Origin: Bacteroidales bacterium
Lineage (GTDB): Bacteria > Bacteroidota > Bacteroidia > Bacteroidales > WCHB1-69
Reading direction: 5' to 3'
NCBI GenBank assembly: GCA_017962275.1
Contig: JAGCVQ010000053.1
Coordinates: 1-51,375 of the forward strand
DNA: 51,375 nt
Shown: in pieces, positions 23,605-31,172 of the stretch
Layout: every line of letters begins with the position of its first letter
Position numbering within the stretch: the stretch's first letter is position 1
Notes under the pieces: model-generated
What the model saw: only the letters and a program-made list of their open reading frames with translations
Told to the model about the DNA's origin: nothing
Databases searched by the model: none
Position numbers and translations under genes: made by a program

Positions 23605-24459
23605 CCCAACCACTTTCGCTGTCTCCACTTGCAGCACGTCTTCGCTGAGGGCATCGTAAAGGAAGGCCACCACAGAACAGTTCTCCGGCACCCAGTCGGT
23701 GTTGGAGAGGTCTATCGAGACGGCGTATGTATCGGTATCGCCGGCATGCCAATCACCGACACTGCCGCGAAGCGGATATCCAAACGGGTCGGTCAACGCG
23801 GCGCGGAGCACGTGGTTGTGCGTGTAGTCGAGAATATCCTCGCTGCCGTCCTTCTGGGGTTTCACGATGCCGTCCTCCAGCACGTAAACCACAATCCGCA
23901 GGGTGTTCGCATAGTCCTTCAGCATCGTCAACTTCACGTTGGCCTTCAACGTCTTACTGCCTGCATTGTACTCGTTGATGAGCTGCAGGGCGACAGGCAC
24001 TTGCGTGCGGTCGATGTCGCGGAGAACGTTTGCCCACTGTTCACGTGGCCATCCGCCCTGTTTGTCGTTACGGTTCACAATAGCCGCCGGGATGGCCTCG
24101 ATGCTGAAGGCATCACCAATACGGGTGCCAGCCTCGGTACGGAAGTCGTAGCTGAACGTACTTCCGACAGGCTTGGCAAGCGTTCCGTAGTGGATGCCCA
24201 CCGCCACCAACGTGTCGCCGTACTGCTGATGCAGGTTGTCGAGAATCTGGTGCCCGGCCGGACAGTTGGTGCAACGGTGTCCCGTGAACTCCTCGATCAG
24301 CATCTTGCGGTAAACCGTGGAGGGATCGATGTCGGGAAAATTCACCGAAACATCCTCATTGGTCAAGACCTCATAATAGGGGCCTTCTACTTTGTCACAC
24401 CCGAAAAACAATGAACACCCAAAAAGCAGGGCGCAAACGATTGTCGATATTCTTTTCAT
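23599..24459 (-). CDS. Omp28-like outer-membrane lipoprotein
   Basis: A 286-residue predicted lipoprotein (signal MKRISTIVCALLFGCSLFFGC, lipobox FFGC) of the Omp28 family, first described in Porphyromonas. A thioredoxin-like start follows, EEFTGHRCTNCPAGHQIL, with the C-x-x-C pair near residues 58-61. Then come IEAIPAAIVNRND and a C-terminal beta domain (residues about 150-286). Start 24459 is chosen because it gives the lipoprotein signal; the longer frame adds 25 residues without one. The -7 element at 24597 is upstream. The role of the family is not well defined. Confidence 0.82.
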   Translation of the reverse strand: MKRISTIVCALLFGCSLFFGCDKVEGPYYEVLTNEDVSVNFPDIDPSTVYRKMLIEEFTGHRCTNCPAGHQILDNLHQQYGDTLVAVGIHYGTLAKPVGSTFSYDFRTEAGTRIGDAFSIEAIPAAIVNRNDKQGGWPREQWANVLRDIDRTQVPVALQLINEYNAGSKTLKANVKLTMLKDYANTLRIVVYVLEDGIVKPQKDGSEDILDYTHNHVLRAALTDPFGYPLRGSVGDWHAGDTDTYAVSIDLSNTDWVPENCSVVAFLYDALSEDVLQVETAKVVGE

Positions 24460-24521
24460 ATTTCTGATATTCACTGATAAAACTACATTATTCATAAAAG
24501 GTGAGATAAGATCTCTTGTTG

Positions 24522-24577
24522 GTTCCAAGTTCAAAGTTCAAAGTTCAAAGTTCCAGGTTCAAAGTTCAAAGTTCAAA
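24522..24577. repeat. 7-bp tandem array (GTTCAAA family), 8 units
   Basis: GTTCCAA, GTTCAAA x3, GTTCCAG, GTTCAAA x3. It lies in the leader between the -7 element at 24597 and the Omp28 start, so it should be transcribed as the 5' leader. Confidence 0.92.
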
Positions 24578-24596
24578 GCGTCACTTCTAAGAAGCC

Positions 24597-24605
24597 GCAA
24601 AAGTA
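24597..24605 (-). promoter_or_regulatory. -7 element for the Omp28-like gene
   Basis: The minus strand reads TACTTTTGC. The leader of about 135 bases contains the heptamer array at 24522-24577. Confidence 0.6.
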
Positions 24606-24616
24606 CAAAAAATAGT

Positions 24617-25378
24617 TCATACGCTCTCCATGATCATGTCGGACACCATGCGGTACAACTCCCGCAGACGCTCGTCTTCCAATTCGGCCAGCTGAGCCCG
24701 CATCACATTCGTGTCTCGACGCACAGCAGGTCCGGTCTGGGCTTCTGCAGGGGTCATCGTGGAGACTTTTTCCACCGTCTGGCGCAATAACGGAAGCAGT
24801 ATCTCGAACGGCAAACCTTTCTCTTCCAACAACTTATACGCAATCTGATACATAGCGTTGCTAAAATTGCAGGCGAAGACCGCCGCCACATGCATCCGCG
24901 CCCGCTGCGCTTCCGACACCTCATAGCAACTCGGCGACAGTTCCCGCGCCAACTTCCACATCAAGTCCTTGTTATCGCCCACAAAGTCGGATTCCAAACA
25001 CAATGGAACTTCCAACGTCCTCATATCCTGTGACTTGGTAAACGTCTGCAGCGGATAGATCACTCCAAAGCGATCGGCATACTCTCGCAGGCACTGGCAA
25101 GATACCGTGCCGGAGGTCGTAAAAGCCATCGGCAAACGGAAAGGAAGCCGCGGCAGGACTGTTTCGTATGCATTATCCGCCAAAGCGAAGATATAGATTT
25201 GATTGTCAGGACTTAATTGGCGAATATCGTCTATTGCCTCTGCATCCGATAGTTCCGCCAGCCGACGGGCATTCTCCAGCTTGCGGCTAAAAACCTGCGT
25301 CACGGGAAAACGCGACGAACTTTGCAGCCGCTGCGCCATCCACGTGGCCACATTTCCGGAACCGATCAGGGTAATCAT
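24617..25378 (-). CDS. Rossmann-fold + DUF2520 protein
   Basis: A 253-residue protein with an N-terminal NAD(P)-binding start MITLIGSGNVATWMAQRLQ, as in F420-NADP oxidoreductase/ketopantoate-reductase-like folds, and a C-terminal all-helical DUF2520 region (about 125-250, e.g. RARMHVAAVFACNFSNAMY). The gene starts on the last base of the upstream kinase stop codon (overlap TGATG), so it is translationally coupled to the kinase. The enzyme activity of this family is not established; redox function is inference. Confidence 0.8.
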   Translation of the reverse strand: MITLIGSGNVATWMAQRLQSSSRFPVTQVFSRKLENARRLAELSDAEAIDDIRQLSPDNQIYIFALADNAYETVLPRLPFRLPMAFTTSGTVSCQCLREYADRFGVIYPLQTFTKSQDMRTLEVPLCLESDFVGDNKDLMWKLARELSPSCYEVSEAQRARMHVAAVFACNFSNAMYQIAYKLLEEKGLPFEILLPLLRQTVEKVSTMTPAEAQTGPAVRRDTNVMRAQLAELEDERLRELYRMVSDMIMESV

Positions 25379-27072
25379 CAGAGGACAAAGGAGCTTCCGC
25401 CCACAAACTCGCGCAGAATCGAGGTTCCCGGCAACGAGTTGACAGGGATGGTTTTGAAGAATGAGAGCAACTTGATCAGACGCTGCGCCTCGGCATACTC
25501 AGGGACCGTTTCCGGCACGCCGTAGAGAATCGGCATTGCGTAAGGTTTGAGCACCGAGAGCTCGAATACCAGCGAAGTGTTGATCATCACGTCGGCATTT
25601 TCCTGGAACGGGAAGATGTTCTGCTCTTCGCCGCGACGCACGCTTGGCCACCGGCGAATCGTATCCACGGCCGAATAGCCACGGTAGTTGTAGTCGCGCA
25701 CAATCCTGCGTATCAGCCGGTTATCAGAAGTCGGAATCGGGTTCTGGCGGTCCAAGGAGAGGGAAGTCAGGGCGGAAACGAAAATTTTGAACTTCACCTC
25801 GTCAGGCACCTGCGCCGTGAGCTCGGGGTTCAGACAGTGAATACCTTCGATGACGAGGATGGAATTCTCGCGCAGCTGCAGCGTGTTCCCCTTCCACACT
25901 TTCTTGCCCTGGGCGAAGTCGAAGGTGGGAATCTCCACTTTTTCGCCCGCCAGCAACCTGCTCAACGTGCTGTTAAAGAGGGGCAGATCAATGGCGTGCA
26001 AGGACTCGAAATCATACTCGCCATTTTCATCTTTCGGGGTCTCTTCGCGTTCCACAAAGAAGTCATCGACGGAAATCGGCACGGGATGGTAACCCAGCAC
26101 AGCCAACTGCACCGACAGGCGACGACAACTGGTGGTCTTTCCCGAACTGGAAGGGCCGCTGATCAGCACCATCTTCACATTGCTGTTCTGATGAATCGTG
26201 TCGGCCACGCGTGCCAGATGTTTCTCCTGATAAGACTCCGCCACCAGGACCCCATATTGCATCTGCCGGCTGTCACTGTATTTGTTAAGATCATACACGT
26301 GCGGCACGCCCATTGACGCCACCCACTGCTTGTCCATCTTATAGACAGAGAACAGCTTGGGCAACTGTCGGGTTTTGGCCATCGTCTTGATGTTCTTTTT
26401 GGAAGGCAGCTTCAGCAGCAGCCCCTCCTCGTATTTCTCCAGCCCGAACGTGGTCAGGTAGCCGGTAGAGGGCACCAAAAAGCCGTAATAGTAGTTAATG
26501 CTGTCGTCAAGATGATAGACGGAGGTGTAGATGCGATCCCGGTCCTTGAAGAACTCGTATTTGTCCTCCAAACCGCGGTCCTGGAATGCCTTGATGGCAT
26601 CGTCCGTCAGCATTTCCTCGCGGATGAAGGGAAAATTGCGATGTACGGTATCTTTCATGTGAAGATAGAGTTTCGTCACGAGTGCATCCGTGATCGGGCC
26701 GTCGAGATTCTCCAACGTGCAGTAACGCCCGCCGGAAATGGAGTGCTTGATGTGGAGTTTCACCTTCGCGGGAAGGAGTTTATCCACCGAATGGAACAGC
26801 AGGAAGAAGAGCGAACGCATGTAGCCGTTGCGCCCGTAGGTGCTGTAGTAGGTGAAAAAATGCACCTGGGCGGGTTTGGTGATGCGGAACGACATGTCGC
26901 GCACCTTGTTGTTCACCAGCGCCCCGAGGAAGGGGGCTTCTTTATCCTGTTCCACGCCGGAAATGTCCACTAAATCCAGCAACTTGACGCCGCAGGGCAC
27001 TTGCACATGCGCGTCGTTGTTCATGCAATATACGGGTACCGTATTCCTTACGTCAACTACTATTTTTTTCAT
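25378..27072 (-). CDS. TGS-like/ThrRS-N plus uridine-kinase-type nucleoside kinase
   Basis: A 564-residue fusion. Residues 1-60 look like a TGS domain (KKIVVDVRNTVPVYC... FLGALVNNKVRDMSF). A threonyl-tRNA-synthetase-like second domain spans about 60-210 (LFFLLFHSVDKLLPAKVKLHIKHSISGG). The C-terminal domain is a P-loop kinase of the uridine kinase/phosphoribulokinase group, with Walker A LISGPSSSGKTT near residue 305, VDDFFVERE and EGIHCLNPEL. Such 'nucleoside kinase' fusions are typical of Bacteroidota and Firmicutes; the exact substrate is unknown. The start at 27072 is only 3 bases downstream of a -7 element, so the mRNA may be leaderless. Confidence 0.85.
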   Translation of the reverse strand: MKKIVVDVRNTVPVYCMNNDAHVQVPCGVKLLDLVDISGVEQDKEAPFLGALVNNKVRDMSFRITKPAQVHFFTYYSTYGRNGYMRSLFFLLFHSVDKLLPAKVKLHIKHSISGGRYCTLENLDGPITDALVTKLYLHMKDTVHRNFPFIREEMLTDDAIKAFQDRGLEDKYEFFKDRDRIYTSVYHLDDSINYYYGFLVPSTGYLTTFGLEKYEEGLLLKLPSKKNIKTMAKTRQLPKLFSVYKMDKQWVASMGVPHVYDLNKYSDSRQMQYGVLVAESYQEKHLARVADTIHQNSNVKMVLISGPSSSGKTTSCRRLSVQLAVLGYHPVPISVDDFFVEREETPKDENGEYDFESLHAIDLPLFNSTLSRLLAGEKVEIPTFDFAQGKKVWKGNTLQLRENSILVIEGIHCLNPELTAQVPDEVKFKIFVSALTSLSLDRQNPIPTSDNRLIRRIVRDYNYRGYSAVDTIRRWPSVRRGEEQNIFPFQENADVMINTSLVFELSVLKPYAMPILYGVPETVPEYAEAQRLIKLLSFFKTIPVNSLPGTSILREFVGGSSFVL

Positions 27073-27075
27073 GGT

Positions 27076-27084
27076 GCAAAAATA
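27076..27084 (-). promoter_or_regulatory. -7 element of the nucleoside kinase gene, abutting the start codon
   Basis: The minus strand reads TATTTTTGC with its last base at 27076; the ATG begins at 27072. Transcription would begin at or near the A of the ATG, if the usual spacing holds. Confidence 0.65.
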
Positions 27085-27092
27085 CAATTTTA

Positions 27093-27113
27093 ATTGATAA
27101 TGGATAATGGATA
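27093..27113. repeat. 7-bp tandem array (ATGGATA family), 3 units
   Basis: ATTGATA, ATGGATA, ATGGATA in the divergent gap between the kinase and malic enzyme genes. It faces a second array at 27149. Confidence 0.7.
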
Positions 27114-27148
27114 ATTTCGCCTGGGGAGTCGCTACCTAAATCTTCAAA

Positions 27149-27169
27149 TCAATTTTCAATTATCAATTC
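27149..27169. repeat. 7-bp tandem array (TCAATTA family), 3 units
   Basis: TCAATTT, TCAATTA, TCAATTC. It partly complements the ATTGATA side at 27093, giving an inverted pair 35 bases apart. It lies just upstream of the malic enzyme -7 element. Confidence 0.7.
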
Positions 27170-27178
27170 CAAAAATCG

Positions 27179-27187
27179 TATCTTTGC
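27179..27187 (+). promoter_or_regulatory. -7 element for the malic enzyme gene
   Basis: Reads TATCTTTGC, 20 bases before the ATG at 27208. Confidence 0.65.
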
Positions 27188-27207
27188 CGCTCAAATCAAA
27201 AGCTATT

Positions 27208-28653
27208 ATGAATAGTATTGAACATCTCGACGACCTTTTCCCGAAGTCCTTTGACGAGGCGCAGAAAGCGAAAGCAAAAACACTGTTCTACAAGCAGTTG
27301 TCACTTTTTGCGCACGAATATTACCGCGGCAAGATGGGCACGCTGCCCAAAGTGCCGATCGAGAGTCTGAACTGGTTCAACGCTTGGTACACGCCGGGCG
27401 TTTCCGCCATTTCCACCACTATCCGCGACGACAACAACCGCTCCTTCCAGCTCAGCAACCGATCGAACATGGTGGCAGTGGTCAGCGACAGCACCCGCGT
27501 TTTGGGCGATGGCGACTGCACGCCTCCCGGCGGTCTCGGCGTGATGGAAGGCAAGGCGCTCATCATGAAATACCTGGGCGGCATCGACGCCACCGCGCTC
27601 TGCATCGACAGCCGCGACGAGAAAGGCGAGCACCAGCCCGACAAGATCATCGACTTCGTGAAGATGGTGCAGCCCAGTTTCGGGGCCATCAACCTCGAAG
27701 ACATCTCGCAGCCCAACTGCTTCCGCGTGCTCGACGTGCTGCGTGAGGCATGCGACATCCCCGTCTGGCACGACGACGCGCAAGGCACCGCCTGCGTGAC
27801 GCTCGCGGGTGTACTGAACGCCCTCAAGATCGTGGGCAAACGCCTTGACAACGTGCGGATCGTGCTCTACGGCGCAGGTGCCGCCAACAGCAGCATCGCC
27901 CGCCTGATGATCCAAGACGGCGCGAAACCCGAAAACATCATCATGTTCGACAAAGACGGCACTCTCCATAGAAACCGTGCCGATTACGAAAAAGATACGC
28001 GATTCTATCCGCAGTGGCGACTCTGCCAGATTACCAACCCGCAATGCGTTACCACTCCCGAAGAGGCTTTCAAAGGGGCGGACGTTCTGGTGGCCCTCTC
28101 CCACCCCGGTCCCGACACCATCAAGCCCGAATGGATTTCGCTGATGGCGGAGAAGGCTATCGTGTTCGCCTGCGCCAACCCCGTGCCGGAAATCTACCCG
28201 CACGCCGCCAAGGCCGCCGGCGCCTACATCGTGGCCACTGGTCGCGGCGACTTCCCCAACCAAGTCAACAACTCCGTCTGCTTCCCCTCCATCCTGAAAG
28301 GCACACTGCTGGTCGCGGCGCGCAAGATCACCGACGAGATGGCCGTCTGCGCCGCGCACGCCATCGCCGACTTTGCCGAGCGGCAGGGCATCAGCCCCGA
28401 CCGCATCATGCCCACGATGATGGACAGCGAGCTCTTCCCCGAAGTGGCCGCCGCCGTGGGCGAATGTGCCGTCAAGGCAGGTCTCGCCCGCAACCCGCTC
28501 ACCCGCGACGAAATCTACAAACTTGCCAAACGCGACATCGATGAAACCCATCGCGTGATGGATCTGCTTGTCGAACAAGGCATTATCGAGAAATTCCCGG
28601 AAGCGGAAGTGAAGCGGATACTGGACGAGGTGGTGAGAACAATTAGTAATTAG
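27208..28653 (+). CDS. NAD(P)-dependent malic enzyme
   Basis: A 481-residue malic enzyme, which decarboxylates malate to pyruvate and reduces NAD(P). Visible signatures: AWYTPGVSAIST, VMEGKALIMKYLGGIDA, VWHDDAQGTACVTLAGVLNAL (metal/catalytic region), the nucleotide-binding VLYGAGAANSSIARLM and ATGRGDFPNQVNNSVCFP. It lacks the phosphotransacetylase-like C-terminal domain of the long Bacteroides form. The start at ATG 27208 follows the promoter; the 8-residue-longer frame overlaps the -7 element. The last three codons and the stop (28642-28653) are made of GTTAGCA-type heptamers. Confidence 0.88.
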   Translation: MNSIEHLDDLFPKSFDEAQKAKAKTLFYKQLSLFAHEYYRGKMGTLPKVPIESLNWFNAWYTPGVSAISTTIRDDNNRSFQLSNRSNMVAVVSDSTRVLGDGDCTPPGGLGVMEGKALIMKYLGGIDATALCIDSRDEKGEHQPDKIIDFVKMVQPSFGAINLEDISQPNCFRVLDVLREACDIPVWHDDAQGTACVTLAGVLNALKIVGKRLDNVRIVLYGAGAANSSIARLMIQDGAKPENIIMFDKDGTLHRNRADYEKDTRFYPQWRLCQITNPQCVTTPEEAFKGADVLVALSHPGPDTIKPEWISLMAEKAIVFACANPVPEIYPHAAKAAGAYIVATGRGDFPNQVNNSVCFPSILKGTLLVAARKITDEMAVCAAHAIADFAERQGISPDRIMPTMMDSELFPEVAAAVGECAVKAGLARNPLTRDEIYKLAKRDIDETHRVMDLLVEQGIIEKFPEAEVKRILDEVVRTISN

Positions 28654-28676
28654 CAGTTAGCAGTTAGCAGTTGTAA
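28642..28676. repeat. 7-bp tandem array (GTTAGCA family), 5 units
   Basis: ATTAGTA, ATTAGCA, GTTAGCA, GTTAGCA, GTTGTAA. The first twelve bases are the end of the malic enzyme reading frame. Confidence 0.88.
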
Positions 28677-28704
28677 CGAAAAGCCCTTGCATAATTTTTA
28701 TACT

Positions 28705-28809
28705 ATTTCCTTAAGCAGTCCCGCAGGGACAAAAGCTTGGTAGCAAGGGGTAAGGCGCGAGGTACGAGCGCCGCCACCCCTGGAATTCCGCAGGGACAAG
28801 ACGCACGAA
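28705..28809. repeat. Modular dispersed element, copy 3
   Basis: The left module ATTTCCTTAAGCAGTCCCG-CAGGGACAAAAGCTTGGTAG is followed by a variable hairpin with arms AGGGGT (28746-28751) and ACCCCT. It then ends in CAGGGACAAGACGCACGAA, the same end as in copy 1. It stops 11 bases before the acyl-CoA reductase start. Confidence 0.8.
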
Positions 28810-28820
28810 TAAAAGAATAT

Positions 28821-29846
28821 ATGTTTGCAGACAACATCCAATCCTTCAGACAATTAGGCCGACATCTCGCGGATCCGCAGTGGGTGGAGGAGACCTTCGG
28901 GGAGACCATTGAACGGCAGTACCGCGAGAACAGCTGGTTCACGCCGGAGTTCTGCCGGCATGCACTTGACGCCATTGCGCTGATGCTCGCGCCCGAGGCG
29001 TTGGACGCATATTTCGCAAAGTATCAAGATATTGCGCCCGCCGAGGACCCGCGCCGCACCGTGGCCGTGATTTCCGCCGGGAACATCCCCGTGGCCGCTT
29101 TCCACGATTTCTTCTGCATCCTCGTGAGCGGCAACGACTACCAAGGGAAACTCTCCTCGCAAGACAAACGGCTGCTGCCCGTGCTCGCTCAGGAACTCAT
29201 CCGCATCGAGCCGCGCTTCGGGGAGCGAATCTCGTTCGTGGAAAAGGTTTCGGATTTCGATGCGGTTATCGCGACGGGGAGCAACAATTCCGCCCGCTAC
29301 TTCGACTACTACTTCAGCAAATACCCGCACATCCTGCGCAAAAACCGCAACAGCGTGGCCGTGCTCAACGGCACGGAAACTGAGGAGGAACTTCGCGCCC
29401 TCGCTGACGACATCTACCTCTATTTCGGTCTCGGCTGCCGCTCCGTGTCGAAACTATTCGTCCCTAAGGATTACGACTTCGTCCCTTTTTTACGAATTTT
29501 AACACAACAAAGCCAGCCCATCGCCCAGCACCACCAGTTCAACAACAATCTGGAATACCAAAAGGCCGTGCATCTGATGAACAAGCTTTTCTACATGGAT
29601 GCCGGCACCTTCTTGTTGACTGAGAATCAGAATTATGCATCACCCATCGGGATGGTTTACTACGAATATTACGACGACATCGAAAAGGTGAACCGTCGTT
29701 TGGAAGATGATTCCGAACTGCTCCAATGCATCGTGAGCCGCGACCCGCGCATCACGCACGCGGAGCCTTTCGGCAGTGCGCAATCCCCCACCCTCTCGGA
29801 CTATCCGGACGGCATCGACACATTGCGGTTCATACTGTCGTTGTGA
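28821..29846 (+). CDS. LuxC-like acyl-CoA reductase
   Basis: A 341-residue aldehyde-dehydrogenase-superfamily protein of the LuxC/acyl-CoA reductase group: SAGNIPVAAFHDFFCILVSGN, spanning about residues 80-100, then IATGSNNSARYFDYYF (cofactor loop) and LYFGLGCRSVSKLFVP with the candidate catalytic Cys near residue 206. Members make fatty aldehydes from acyl-CoA or acyl-ACP. The start at ATG 28821 is chosen; the longer frame (from 28737) is translated out of the dispersed element upstream. The substrate is uncertain. Confidence 0.8.
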   Translation: MFADNIQSFRQLGRHLADPQWVEETFGETIERQYRENSWFTPEFCRHALDAIALMLAPEALDAYFAKYQDIAPAEDPRRTVAVISAGNIPVAAFHDFFCILVSGNDYQGKLSSQDKRLLPVLAQELIRIEPRFGERISFVEKVSDFDAVIATGSNNSARYFDYYFSKYPHILRKNRNSVAVLNGTETEEELRALADDIYLYFGLGCRSVSKLFVPKDYDFVPFLRILTQQSQPIAQHHQFNNNLEYQKAVHLMNKLFYMDAGTFLLTENQNYASPIGMVYYEYYDDIEKVNRRLEDDSELLQCIVSRDPRITHAEPFGSAQSPTLSDYPDGIDTLRFILSL

Positions 29847-29858
29847 CATTATTATACA

Positions 29859-29908
29859 TGTAGGGGCGAATAATTATTCGCCCCTACAGATAATTATTCG
29901 CCCCTACA
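29859..29908. repeat. 30-bp GTAGGGGCGAAT palindrome plus extra half
   Basis: A perfect palindrome TGTAGGGGCGAATAA / TTATTCGCCCCTACA (29859-29888), followed by a further right half GATAATTATTCGCCCCTACA. It shares GTAG...CTAC ends and length with the palindromes at 6819 and 17623. It lies between the convergent acyl-CoA reductase and tgt genes. Confidence 0.9.
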
Positions 29909-29932
29909 ATATCAAAGATTTTGCAATTATCG

Positions 29933-31066
29933 CTACAACCTACGCGAAACCTTTGGTAGCACCTCGTCCTTCCAGGTGGAATAGGTGCCGTCGAGGATTT
30001 TCTGGCGGGCAGTGGTCACCAAATCGAGGTAGAAGTGCAGATTGTGGATGCTGCCGATCATGGGACCGAGAATTTCGTCCGACACATAGAGGTGACGCAG
30101 GTAGGCACGAGTGTATTCGCGGTCGGCGAAGAGGTCGCTCTTCGCATCGATCGGCGTGAAGTCGTTCTTCCACTTCTCATTGCGCATGTTCATCATTCCC
30201 TCCCACGTGAAGATCATGCCGTTGCGGCCGTTGCGCGTGGGCATCACACAGTCGAACATATCCACACCCAACGCAATGTCTTCCAGAATGTTAGCGGGTG
30301 TACCTACTCCCATCAGGTAGCGCGGTTTGTCTTTCGGCAAAATCTGGCAGCAGATGTCTGTCATCTCGTACATCAGCTCAGTGGGTTCGCCTACAGAAAC
30401 GCCCCCGATCGCATTGCCGTCGCAATTCTTGGAGGCCACAAATTCGGCGGATTTCACCCGCAAGTCGCGGTAAGTACTGCCTTGCACAATCGGGAACAGC
30501 GTCTGCTCATATCCGTAATACGGTTCCGTTTCGTCCAGACGGGCGATGCAGCGGTCAAGCCATTGGCAGGTGGTCTCCATCGACTTCTTGGCATACTGGT
30601 AATCAGCGGGATAGGGCGTGCATTCATCGAAAGCCATGATGATGTCGGCCCCGATTGTGCGCTCAATGTCCATCACCTTCTCCGGACTGAAAAGATGTCG
30701 TGATCCATCGATGTGCGACTGGAACCAGACCCCTTCCTGCGGGTTGATTTTGCGACGATGGCTGAGCGAGAAGACCTGGAAGCCGCCGCTGTCGGTGAGG
30801 ATCGGACGGTCCCAACCGTTGAATTTGTGCAGACCGCCAGCCTCGCGCAGCACATCCATGCCCGGACGCAGATAAAGATGGTAGGTGTTGCCCAAAATGA
30901 TCTGCGCCTTCACATCGTTTTTCAAATCCCTGATATGCAGCGATTTGACAGCACCCAATGTTCCAACAGGCATAAAAATCGGGGTCTGAATCTGGCCATG
31001 GGCGGTCTCAATAAGACCGGCGCGGGCGCGACTTTTGGGGTCTTCTTTCTGGAGCGTAAACTTCAT
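29933..31066 (-). CDS. tgt: Queuine/preQ1 tRNA-ribosyltransferase
   Basis: A 377-residue TGT enzyme that exchanges the guanine-34 base of GUN tRNAs for preQ1. Motifs: TPIFMPVGTLGAVKSL, ILTDSGGFQVFSLS (general base Asp), IVQGSTYRDLRVKSA and MGVGTPANILEDIALGVDMFDCVMPTRNGRNG (nucleophile Asp). The C-terminal segment that in most bacteria carries the zinc site (C-x-C-x-x-C plus His) reads SDLFADREYTRAYLRHL here, with no cysteines; the same was noted for other Bacteroidota. The -7 element at 31101 drives it divergently from the glycosyltransferase. Confidence 0.92.
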   Translation of the reverse strand: MKFTLQKEDPKSRARAGLIETAHGQIQTPIFMPVGTLGAVKSLHIRDLKNDVKAQIILGNTYHLYLRPGMDVLREAGGLHKFNGWDRPILTDSGGFQVFSLSHRRKINPQEGVWFQSHIDGSRHLFSPEKVMDIERTIGADIIMAFDECTPYPADYQYAKKSMETTCQWLDRCIARLDETEPYYGYEQTLFPIVQGSTYRDLRVKSAEFVASKNCDGNAIGGVSVGEPTELMYEMTDICCQILPKDKPRYLMGVGTPANILEDIALGVDMFDCVMPTRNGRNGMIFTWEGMMNMRNEKWKNDFTPIDAKSDLFADREYTRAYLRHLYVSDEILGPMIGSIHNLHFYLDLVTTARQKILDGTYSTWKDEVLPKVSRRL

Positions 31067-31100
31067 CGTATTGTTCGTAAGTTTGTTTATAATTTTGTGC

Positions 31101-31109
31101 GCAAAGATA
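31101..31109 (-). promoter_or_regulatory. -7 element for tgt
   Basis: The minus strand reads TATCTTTGC, 34 bases before the ATG. Confidence 0.65.
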
Positions 31110-31131
31110 CATCTTTTAACGAAATAAAACT

Positions 31132-31140
31132 TACTTTTGC
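31132..31140 (+). promoter_or_regulatory. -7 element for the glycosyltransferase-sigma operon
   Basis: Reads TACTTTTGC, 32 bases before the ATG at 31173. It is divergent from the tgt promoter, with 22 bases between the two elements. Confidence 0.65.
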
Positions 31141-31172
31141 GGCCAAACTATTAACCTAAACCGTTTCATAAA

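Noticed and set aside
27301-28578. Minus-strand 425-codon frame opposite the malic enzyme gene
   Set aside because: Shadow of a well-matched enzyme; composition rich in Val/Ala/His typical of an antisense frame.
28737-28820. N-terminal extension of the acyl-CoA reductase frame
   Set aside because: The added residues are translated from the dispersed element (copy 3); the family N-terminus starts at 28821.
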